Source of the DNA: Pseudochelatococcus lubricantis
GTDB lineage: Bacteria; Pseudomonadota; Alphaproteobacteria; Rhizobiales; Beijerinckiaceae
Direction of reading: 5' to 3'
DNA length: 64,000 nt
Assembly (NCBI RefSeq): GCF_042432495.1
Contig: NZ_JBHLXC010000015.1
Coordinates: forward strand, 62,001 to 126,000
Both the position numbers and the translations under genes were made by a program. The notes under the pieces were generated by a model that had not been told where the DNA came from, searched no databases, and saw nothing but the letters and a program-made list of their open reading frames with translations. Numbering within the stretch: position 1 is the first letter of the stretch; the number at the start of each line of letters is the position of its first letter. Below are positions 29,284-36,223 of this stretch, in pieces.

Positions 29284-29712
29284 ATGACGACCCCGCAGAT
29301 CATCAAGCTCAATTCCGGCAGCCCCATGGAGACCCGCGACAGCTATTCCCGCCTCGTGGTGGTGGATAACTGGATCTTCGGCTCCCTGACCGCGGGCCGC
29401 AACTACCAGACGCGCGAGCTGTCGTCCGACCCGGCCGAACAGGCCCGGCAGTGCATTGCCAACATCAAGGGCGCGCTCGAAGCCGTCGGCTCCAGCCTCG
29501 CGGACGTGGTGCGCGCCAACATCATCATTCCCTCGCGTGAGGACATTCCCGTCGTGCTGCCCGTCGTGGCGGAAGCGTTCCGGGGCATCGACCCTGCCAA
29601 CGTGCTCACCTGCGCGCCGCTGTCGCTCGCGGACTTCAAGGTGGAAATCGACATCACCGCGTATCGCGGCGCGGGAGCCGCCCCCCAGCAGCGTCTGAAG
29701 GTCACGCTCTGA
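29284..29712 (+). CDS. Rid-family protein lacking the RidA arginine
   Basis: 142 residues, the normal Rid (YjgF/YER057c/UK114) length. VVDNWIFGSLTAGRN and the C-terminal FKVEIDITAYRG match the family. In RidA an arginine (Arg105 in E. coli) following Pro-Ala in this region is needed for imine hydrolysis; here the sequence reads DPANVLTCAPL, with Asn in that place. It therefore probably belongs to a Rid subgroup without classical 2-aminoacrylate deaminase activity. Its place between a DAO flavoprotein and an aldehyde dehydrogenase suggests a role in handling a pathway imine or a related hydrolysis. Confidence 0.88.
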   Translation: MTTPQIIKLNSGSPMETRDSYSRLVVVDNWIFGSLTAGRNYQTRELSSDPAEQARQCIANIKGALEAVGSSLADVVRANIIIPSREDIPVVLPVVAEAFRGIDPANVLTCAPLSLADFKVEIDITAYRGAGAAPQQRLKVTL

Positions 29713-29721
29713 CGGCGAGAG

Positions 29722-29745
29722 AGGCGCGCGGACATCCGCGCGCCT
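29722..29745 (+). other. Stem-loop between rid and aldehyde dehydrogenase genes
   Basis: Eleven-base arms AGGCGCGCGGA / TCCGCGCGCCT with a two-base loop, ten bases after the rid stop. No T-tract follows. It may modulate readthrough into the aldehyde dehydrogenase gene. Confidence 0.6.
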
Positions 29746-29821
29746 GAAACAGCGCAAGACAAACCGGGAGACGGACAAGGGCCATGTCCTGAGCCGTTCC
29801 CGCTCAAAGGAGGAAACCAGC

Positions 29822-31306
29822 ATGACGTCACCCCGCCCCCTGCGTCCGCACGCCGCTAACTTCTCCGGCACGCCCGTGGACTATCGCAACTACGTCGACG
29901 GCGCGTTCGTCGACGGCGCTTCAGGCCTTATCGAAGTCACCAATCCTGCCACGGGCGCCCTGCTCGGCCGCATCCCCGAGAGCAGCCCGGACGTCGTGGA
30001 CGCCGCCGTGACTGCCGCCCGCAAGGCCCAGCCCGCGTGGGAGAAGCTGCCCGCGATCCAGCGCGCCGGCTATCTGCGGCAGATTTCGAGCAAAATCCGC
30101 GAGCACCGGCTGGAACTCGCCGACGTCATCGTGAAGGAACAGGGCAAGGTCAGGGGTCTCGCGCAGGTCGAGGTCGACTTCACGGCCGACTACATCGACT
30201 ACATGGCCGAATGGGCCCGGCGCCTTGAGGGAGAGGTGCTGACCAGCGACCGACCGAACGAGACCATCTTCCTGCTCCGCAAGCCCATCGGCACGGTGGC
30301 CGGCATCCTGCCCTGGAATTTCCCCTTCTTCCTTATCGCCCGCAAGCTCGCGCCAGCCCTCGTGACGGGCAATACCATCGTCATCAAGCCGAGCGAGGAA
30401 ACGCCGATCAACGCCTTCGTGTTCGCGGAACTCGTGGCTGAAACCGATCTGCCGCGCGGCGTCTTCAACCTCATCGGCGGACAGGGAGCGACATCGGGCG
30501 AGGCACTGGTCACGCATCCGGGCATCGATCTCGTCACTTTCACCGGCAGCGTGGGCACCGGCTCGCACATCATGCAGGCCGCGGGCAAGAACCTGACCCG
30601 CGTCAATCTGGAGCTGGGCGGCAAAGCGCCGGCCATCGTGCTCGCCGATGCGGACCTCGATCTCGCCGCGAAGGCCATCTACGATTCCCGCGTCATCAAC
30701 ACGGGACAGGTCTGCAATTGCGCCGAGCGCGTGTATGTCGAGCGCCCGGTTCATGACGCGCTGGTGGAAAAGCTCAGGGTGCTTTTCGACGCCACCCGCT
30801 ATGGCGACCCGTCCTTGGAGGAAGATCTCCATATGGGACCGCTGATCAACCGGGCGGGCCTCGACAAGGTCAGCCGCGCGGTGGAGCAGGCACGCAGCGA
30901 CGGCGCGACGGTCGTCACCGGCGGCAAGGTTGCCGACAGGCCCACCGGCTTCCACTATGAGCCTACGCTCATCATCGGCGCCCGCGCCGACATGGACATC
31001 ATGCGGCGCGAAACCTTCGGCCCCGTGCTGCCCATTCAGGCCGTCGACAGCCTCGACGAGGCGATCGCCCTGGCGAACGACTCCGAGTACGGCCTCACCT
31101 CGTCCATTTACACGAGCAACATCAACTCCGCGCTTCGGGCGAGCAGGGAGCTGAAGTTCGGCGAGACCTACATCAACCGGGAGAATTTCGAGGCCATGCA
31201 AGGCTTCCACGCGGGACGCCGCAAGTCCGGCATCGGTGGCGCCGACGGCAAACACGGCCTTTACGAGTTCACCGAGACGCACGTGGTCTATATCCAGGGA
31301 CACTAG
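29822..31306 (+). CDS. NAD(P)-dependent aldehyde dehydrogenase (AldA-like)
   Basis: 494 residues. The catalytic motifs are LELGGKAPAIV (general-base Glu, about residue 265) and NTGQVCNCAERVYV (nucleophile Cys, about residue 300). PWNFPFFLIARKLAPAL and FTGSVGTG are the cofactor-binding blocks. The C-terminus FHAGRRKSGIGGADGKHGLYEFTET resembles the AldA lactaldehyde/glycolaldehyde group. The AAAGGAGG before the ATG is a strong ribosome-binding site. It is the last gene of the hyu island and would oxidise the aldehyde left after deamination. The substrate is inferred from context only. Confidence 0.93.
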   Translation: MTSPRPLRPHAANFSGTPVDYRNYVDGAFVDGASGLIEVTNPATGALLGRIPESSPDVVDAAVTAARKAQPAWEKLPAIQRAGYLRQISSKIREHRLELADVIVKEQGKVRGLAQVEVDFTADYIDYMAEWARRLEGEVLTSDRPNETIFLLRKPIGTVAGILPWNFPFFLIARKLAPALVTGNTIVIKPSEETPINAFVFAELVAETDLPRGVFNLIGGQGATSGEALVTHPGIDLVTFTGSVGTGSHIMQAAGKNLTRVNLELGGKAPAIVLADADLDLAAKAIYDSRVINTGQVCNCAERVYVERPVHDALVEKLRVLFDATRYGDPSLEEDLHMGPLINRAGLDKVSRAVEQARSDGATVVTGGKVADRPTGFHYEPTLIIGARADMDIMRRETFGPVLPIQAVDSLDEAIALANDSEYGLTSSIYTSNINSALRASRELKFGETYINRENFEAMQGFHAGRRKSGIGGADGKHGLYEFTETHVVYIQGH

Positions 31307-31407
31307 AATTTTTATCATTTTGATTGAAGCAAAAGGCTGAAAAACTCTTGAGCCCGCGCGGCGTTTGAGCGTTGAAAAAGCAAAGCTCTTTCTGCCGCTG
31401 GAAAATG

Positions 31408-31442
31408 CTGAAGTGTTTCTGTCAAATACAGAAACACTTCAG
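31408..31442. terminator. Hairpin after the aldehyde dehydrogenase gene
   Basis: A perfect 15-base stem, CTGAAGTGTTTCTGT / ACAGAAACACTTCAG, with a CAAAT loop, abutting the start of repeat copy 3. It lies 100 bases after the aldehyde dehydrogenase stop and probably ends the long operon together with the repeat hairpin. It lacks a clear T-tract. Confidence 0.6.
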
Positions 31443-31521
31443 AGCGCGTTCCAATCAAAATTCGCTCAAAATAAGGAACCTGGAATCTGTCCTGTTTCAA
31501 CGTAAACAGGACAGATTCCAT
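31441..31521 (+). repeat. Composite palindromic repeat, copy 3 (short form)
   Basis: AGAGCGCGTTCCAATCA, then TTCGCTCAAAATAAGGAAC, then the hairpin GAATCTGTCCTGTTT / AAACAGGACAGATTC. The expected boundary TAG on the hairpin side is TGG here. A GMC-oxidoreductase remnant reads into the hairpin on the minus strand in exactly that frame. Confidence 0.88.
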
Positions 31522-31640
31522 TCCGCCATCCCGTCGGCGGACTGCTCCGCGATCATGATCGTGGGCGAATTGGCGTTGCCCGAAGTGAGCTTCGGCATGA
31601 TCGAGGCGTCAGCGACCCGCAGGCGCCCCAATCGACGAAA
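31497..31640 (-). pseudogene. C-terminal remnant of a GMC-family oxidoreductase
   Basis: The minus strand reads LRVADASIMPKLTSGNANSP and then TIMIAEQSADGMAEW. This is the conserved C-terminal block of choline-dehydrogenase-like GMC flavoenzymes (DASIMP, SGNxNxPTxMIAE, A-D). Only about 45 codons remain; the catalytic body is absent and the lipid kinase gene begins directly upstream. The frame runs into repeat copy 3 and stops at a TGA inside the hairpin. It is a relic left by replacement or deletion. Confidence 0.82.
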
Positions 31641-31664
31641 GCAGGCAAGAAGCGCCTGCAGGGC

Positions 31665-32567
31665 TCAATCCGATCCTTTGCATCCCGAAGGTACATGCGG
31701 CAGAATAAGTGTGATCTTTCTGGAGTGGGTCCTGATATCCAGGGGTAGTTCTCCAAGTATTTCGCCGTCGATTTGAACGGGCACGTCCCGTTCTCCGCAA
31801 ATCTTTACCCAGGCAGCGGTTTCCAGAGTAACGCCCGGACCAAAACGCAGGCGGCCGATAGCAAGCGTGGAGAGTTGGGCTAGCCGCATCAGTGGGCCGC
31901 TGCCTTTCATGCACAATACTTGGAATTGCGCTTCACCAAGATCGGCCTCGGGCGCCAGCATCAGGTTCGCCGCATAGCGCTTCGTTCTGGTAACGATGAT
32001 CCAGCGCGCCTCAGTCACCCCGCGGTCGGTTTCCATCCGCAGCAGCCTGTCGCGATGGGACGCAAGCGCACGCAGCACCGGCCCCACCAGTCCCGTCCGC
32101 CCAAGGCTGCGCGTGCCTTTCGATTCGAACTGCCGCACGGCCTCGGCATCGAACCCGACGCCCACGACGAAGAGAAATGGCCGCCCGTTGACTTCTCCAA
32201 CCGGGATCGTCCATTCGGAACCTTCAAGGAGTGTGCTGGCCAACGCCTCCGGAGAGCGCGGCAGACCGATTTCGCGGGAAAAGACGTTGGCCGTGCCGAC
32301 GGGAATGATGCCTAGCGGTGTGCTCTGGCCCAGAATACCCTCGGCCACATCGTGCACAGTGCCGTCGCCTCCGGCTGCCACGATCGCATGAAAGCGCCCG
32401 CTTTTCGCCGCTGCTTCCGCCGCTGTCATGCCTTCGCCGTGACGCGCCGTCTCGATGACCTCGATGTGGCTGCCAGAGCGCCTGAGGCGGGACAAGACGG
32501 CGTCGTAGAGGCGGCGTGTCTCCGACCCGGCGTTGGGGTTGTGGATGATGCAGAATCGCGTGCGCAA
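31665..32567 (-). CDS. Diacylglycerol/sphingosine-kinase-like lipid kinase
   Basis: 300 residues of the DAGK catalytic family. The N-terminus IIHNPNAGS, the glycine loop VAAGGDGTVHDVAEGI (about residue 67) and LGIIPVGTANVFSREIGLP (about 90) are the ATP- and lipid-binding motifs. The C-terminal half is the usual beta-sandwich, ending VPVQIDGEILGELPLDI. It probably phosphorylates a membrane lipid such as diacylglycerol. It lies 30 bases downstream of the PAP2 phosphatase gene on the same strand, giving an opposing kinase-phosphatase pair. Confidence 0.9.
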   Translation of the reverse strand: MRTRFCIIHNPNAGSETRRLYDAVLSRLRRSGSHIEVIETARHGEGMTAAEAAAKSGRFHAIVAAGGDGTVHDVAEGILGQSTPLGIIPVGTANVFSREIGLPRSPEALASTLLEGSEWTIPVGEVNGRPFLFVVGVGFDAEAVRQFESKGTRSLGRTGLVGPVLRALASHRDRLLRMETDRGVTEARWIIVTRTKRYAANLMLAPEADLGEAQFQVLCMKGSGPLMRLAQLSTLAIGRLRFGPGVTLETAAWVKICGERDVPVQIDGEILGELPLDIRTHSRKITLILPHVPSGCKGSD

Positions 32568-32597
32568 TGCATTCCAGACGGTGTTGTTATCGGAGGG

Positions 32598-33512
32598 TTA
32601 GTCGTGCTTGCCGGCCGACGGTTTCGACGGCAATTGACGTTTGTTCCCTTCGGTGATGCCGAAGCCGATCAGCAGCCAGAAACCACCGACCAAAAATCCC
32701 CCCACTACATCAGTTAGATAGTGGACGCCGAGAAACATCCGGCTAAAGCCAATCAGCACGATCAGAACGGCTGTGCAATAGACAACCTCGAACCTTTCGC
32801 GGAAATCCGGCATGGCGCGGGCAATGGCATAGGCGATGAAGCCATAGACGGCCATCGCCGCCGTTGCGTGCCCGCTTGGAAACGACCAGCCGGTCGCGTT
32901 CACGTCCAGCATCATCTCGGGGCGGTGGCGTCCGATGAGAAGCTTGCCAATCGTCGTCGTGGACACGGCGCCGAGACACGACACCCAAAGGGAGACGATG
33001 ATGTAAGTGCTTCTTTGCGGCCAGAGAAAGCCAGTCGCGATGATAACCGTCGCGACGACGGCCGGGGTGCTGCCAAGGTTGGTGATCCAGAGAAAAATGG
33101 AAACGAGCGGCTCAACCCGCCACGGATTCAGCGCGGCATTGATCATGTTGTCGCTGCGGATGGTCCCCTGCGCCTCAAGAACGTCCTCCGCCAACCCGCT
33201 GAACAGCGCGAAGAGATAAAGCGCGGCAAGCAGCATCAGGGTCAAAGGCAGTCCTGTCGGCCGATGGGGATCGACGCGCCGCGCAATCAATGCGAAGAGC
33301 GCCGGATAACGTCCGGCAAATCGTGAGAGAAGCGACCGCAGCCTCGTCAATGCTTGCGAGCCGGCCAGAGCGGGTGCCACGTCAGGCGTCATGCCTGCGA
33401 TGAAAAATGCGGCCTTGCGTGTCAGTGCGCGAAGAACCACGATGGCAATCAAGGCGAGGATGATTGTCAGAACGATCATGGCCGGCCCCGAAGCAGAAAC
33501 GTGTGTGGGCAT
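32598..33512 (-). CDS. PAP2-family membrane phosphatase
   Basis: 304 residues with six or seven helices. All three catalytic motifs are present: KLLIGRHRP (KxxxxxxRP, about residue 194), FPSGHATAA (about 215) and SRMFLGVHYLTD (about 260). It dephosphorylates lipid phosphates such as phosphatidate or undecaprenyl pyrophosphate at the periplasmic face. It is longer at the N-terminus than the minimal family, with one extra helix. It is probably co-transcribed with the downstream lipid kinase. The start could also be the ATG at about 33479. Confidence 0.9.
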   Translation of the reverse strand: MPTHVSASGPAMIVLTIILALIAIVVLRALTRKAAFFIAGMTPDVAPALAGSQALTRLRSLLSRFAGRYPALFALIARRVDPHRPTGLPLTLMLLAALYLFALFSGLAEDVLEAQGTIRSDNMINAALNPWRVEPLVSIFLWITNLGSTPAVVATVIIATGFLWPQRSTYIIVSLWVSCLGAVSTTTIGKLLIGRHRPEMMLDVNATGWSFPSGHATAAMAVYGFIAYAIARAMPDFRERFEVVYCTAVLIVLIGFSRMFLGVHYLTDVVGGFLVGGFWLLIGFGITEGNKRQLPSKPSAGKHD

Positions 33513-33570
33513 CGAATGCTTGCCAGGGATATCGATGAGGAATGGGGGAAGTCCGTCATGATGACATGCT

Positions 33571-34371
33571 CTAGTTTCTCGCGGTCAGACGGTCGAGGCG
33601 CAGCCGGTGCCGCTCGTCTGTGATCGCGACGACGCAGAGCTGGGTGGCGGCAATGACGCCGATGGTGCCCGCGCCGGCCAGAAGAAGCATGAGCAGGATC
33701 TGGTATCTGGCGGCATCCAGCGGGTCCATGCCCGCCAGAATCTGACCCGTCATGATACCGGGCAGCACGATGATGCCGGCGCCGGCCATCTGATTGATGA
33801 CCGGAATCAGGCCATTGCGCGTGGCCGAAACGCGGATCTCTCCAAGAGCCAGATAGCGATCATCGCCCAGTGACAGACGCGCCTCGATGGCACGTTTCTC
33901 CCGCTGCACGGATGTCAGCATCGCGTTCAGGGCAAGGCTCGTGCCATTCATGACATTGCCGAGTATAATGCCCAGAAGCGGGATCGTGTGCTGTGGATCG
34001 AGCCAGGCCGCCTCCCGCAGCGCTGTCGTGAGCGCAAGGCCGGTGACGAATACGGTTGCGATGGTGATCGGCAGGCCGCCAAGCCCGAAACGCTTCCAGC
34101 CGCCAAAGCGGAATTGCTGCCGCGAGTAGACTTCATAAGTCGCTGCGACGATCATCGCGGCAAGAACGAGAAGCGTCACCGCCGGCGATGAAATCGTGAA
34201 GACATAACGCAGCATCAGCCCCACGAGGAGCAGTTGGGCAACCATCCGCAGGGCAGCGATCACCAGCGAACGATGGATGTTCAGCGTCAGGAGAATCGAG
34301 AGCCCCGAGGCGATCACCAGACTCAAGGCGGCGAGCAGCAGGTCTATGACGGAGAGGTTGATCGGCGTCAC
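33571..34371 (-). CDS. fetB: FetB-type ABC permease (iron export, UPF0014)
   Basis: 266 residues with about seven helices. Motifs GIILGNVMNGTSLALNAM and GIIVLPGIMTGQILAGMDP with ARYQI are characteristic of FetB/YbbM. In E. coli FetAB raises resistance to peroxide by exporting iron. The ATG overlaps the fetA stop by four bases (ATGA), so FetA is made first and FetB is coupled to it. The C-terminus is basic and cytoplasmic. Nearby genes give no direct link to iron. Confidence 0.92.
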   Translation of the reverse strand: MTPINLSVIDLLLAALSLVIASGLSILLTLNIHRSLVIAALRMVAQLLLVGLMLRYVFTISSPAVTLLVLAAMIVAATYEVYSRQQFRFGGWKRFGLGGLPITIATVFVTGLALTTALREAAWLDPQHTIPLLGIILGNVMNGTSLALNAMLTSVQREKRAIEARLSLGDDRYLALGEIRVSATRNGLIPVINQMAGAGIIVLPGIMTGQILAGMDPLDAARYQILLMLLLAGAGTIGVIAATQLCVVAITDERHRLRLDRLTARN

Positions 34372-35027
34372 GGGGTAACCTCGGCCAGTCCTGCATGCGA
34401 GAGCATATAACGGCGATCCGCGATGCGCGCGATCTGCGCCGGATCGTGGGAAACGACGAGCAATCCCGTGCCTTCCCGCTTCACGCGCATCAGCAGCTTT
34501 TCGACCTTGAGCGTGGATTCCGGATCGAGCGCCGACGTTGGCTCGTCAAGGAGCAGGAAACGCGGTCGCTGGACGAGTGCCCGCACGAGCGCCAGCCGCT
34601 GACGCTCGCCGCTCGAAATATTCTCCGGTGTGGCTTTCATCAGGGTTTCCGACATGCCGAGTTCGACCAGCAGGCGCCGCGCGGCATCGGGATCCGACAT
34701 GTGGGCAGAAACAGGGGACGTCCACCATCCGGAATCGGCGGCGACATAGGTCACAAGCCGCCGCCATTGGTTTGCCGGTATTGTTTCTCTTTTCAGATCG
34801 CCGATGCGGGCCGTTCCCGTCCCGGGATCGAGGTCCGCTATCAACCTGAGCAGCGTGCTCTTGCCGCTGCCCGATGGACCGGAGATTGCAACGCAACTCC
34901 CTGCCACAACGGTCAGGCTGAACGCGGGATGGTCGTTGCCGCGCGACAGATTCTCGACGACCAGAGATTCCGCCGCAGCGATATCTACCGGCGAATTCGC
35001 GACTTTTCGGTCCACCACATGTAGCAT
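34368..35027 (-). CDS. fetA: FetA-type ABC ATP-binding protein
   Basis: 219 residues. Walker A is SGPSGSGKSTLLRLI (about residue 53), the signature SSGERQRLALVRAL, and Walker B FLLLDEPTSALDP with a following switch His (VVSHDP). The short length and the GTARIGDLKRETIPANQWRRLV segment match FetA/YbbL. It partners the overlapping fetB permease. The 520 bases upstream, to the next gene, should hold its promoter. Confidence 0.92.
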   Translation of the reverse strand: MLHVVDRKVANSPVDIAAAESLVVENLSRGNDHPAFSLTVVAGSCVAISGPSGSGKSTLLRLIADLDPGTGTARIGDLKRETIPANQWRRLVTYVAADSGWWTSPVSAHMSDPDAARRLLVELGMSETLMKATPENISSGERQRLALVRALVQRPRFLLLDEPTSALDPESTLKVEKLLMRVKREGTGLLVVSHDPAQIARIADRRYMLSHAGLAEVTP

Positions 35028-35548
35028 TTTCTTATCAAGCGTCTGAAATGCAGTGAACGCTACCAGATGGCCTCGGACGACACAAGCGGTAGATGACGTC
35101 CCCGATAAGGAGAGCTTGCTGGTAAAGACGAACAGTTTTCATGGAATGCAAATCGCCATGGTGTGTTGGCTATGTGCTTGCCTGTCTGTGCCCGGCCAGA
35201 GCCACGGTCGGCGAAAACTTCCCCCCGATGCCACAGTATTCTCACGTAGATGACGGAAAAGGTAGACATATACAAACTGCGGAACATTTCCCGTTAGCTC
35301 AACGCAGCCTGCTTTACTGCTACATTCGCCCGTGATGCTGTTCTCCCGACTACGCACAGATGCGCCATAACGTTGAAAGCAAGCCGGAGAAGGGATCATA
35401 TGAGGCTGGGGCAAACCCTCGTCGGAACGGTGCCTGCCAGGCAAGCACCTGTGTCGGCAGCGTTCACTGGCACTCGTTGCCGCGAGTTTCCGCCTCATCC
35501 CCACCATCTCCGGCAAAGCGGCGCCGCGAATGATCGCGGTGCCGCCTG
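35028..35548. other. Intergenic region without recognised gene
   Basis: 520 bases between divergent fetA and the HTH gene. The open frames present do not look like real proteins, and no RNA gene or repeat was recognised. Composition is less GC-rich than the flanks. It presumably holds both promoters, but no convincing boxes were found. Confidence 0.5.
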
Positions 35549-36124
35549 ATGGTTGTTGCACGCCGCCGGGATACATCATCCGGCTCGACCAGCGATCAGG
35601 AAGACGGCATACGTTCGACCGCTGAATCTGCCAAGCAGGAGCAAGCTGCCTTCGCCGTGTCGCACCGGGTACGCCTGGTCCGTCGCCGTATGTTGATCAA
35701 TTTGCGCAAGCAGGTCATCAAACTGCACGACGCTGGCTATTCCATCTCGGCGATTGCACACACTCTTGGTATTTCCCCGCGCGACGTCCGCGCCTTTTGC
35801 CCGAAGCCGTCGAAGGAAATCCTCAGCGTCAACCGCGTCGAGGAGGTCGCGGACGAGCGGACGAAGCTGACCAACCGTGCCATCAAGACTCTTCTCCGAG
35901 GGCGACACTCCGCGCTCGGCGGGAGCACGGATGAGGCGCGTGCCCGCGCTCTTCCAAAGATCGCCGCAGCCTACACGATGGCGGAACTGTTAGAGGAGCC
36001 GGGTATCGGACACTCCACTGCTACGCAGATCGAACTCTGGCTTGAACATCTCGGTCTTCACCTCAGAATGGATACTGACGCGGCATGGCTGTCCAAGCGG
36101 ACGCGCAAATTGTTAGGCCGATGA
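35549..36124 (+). CDS. Uncharacterised protein: HTH plus alpha-CTD-like HhH domain
   Basis: 191 residues, basic. The middle (about residues 48-85: LRKQVIKLHDAGYSISAIAHTLGISPRDVRAF) is a helix-turn-helix like those of transposases and sigma-like factors. The C-terminal part has ALPKIAAAYTMAELLEEPGIG followed by HSTATQIELWLEHLGLHLR. The pattern (AGI..T..ELL....GIG..T..EI...L..LGL.L) resembles the C-terminal domain of RNA polymerase alpha. The start is uncertain, because neither the ATG at 35549 nor the one near 35690 has a clear ribosome-binding site. It is not a known family to me. A DNA-binding regulator touching polymerase is a hypothesis. Confidence 0.55.
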   Translation: MVVARRRDTSSGSTSDQEDGIRSTAESAKQEQAAFAVSHRVRLVRRRMLINLRKQVIKLHDAGYSISAIAHTLGISPRDVRAFCPKPSKEILSVNRVEEVADERTKLTNRAIKTLLRGRHSALGGSTDEARARALPKIAAAYTMAELLEEPGIGHSTATQIELWLEHLGLHLRMDTDAAWLSKRTRKLLGR

Positions 36125-36223
36125 ATAAAGCGGTATGCATAACCGCGATGCCTGACGGTTCCGCCTCGTCGCGTGCTCCGGTTTTGTTGCTCACGCGCGA
36201 GGTTTCGCCCATGAGGACACCAG

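Noticed and set aside
35139..35579. 146-codon minus-strand frame in the fetA upstream region
   Set aside because: Low-complexity composition, no ribosome-binding site, overlaps the start of the HTH gene; not protein-like.
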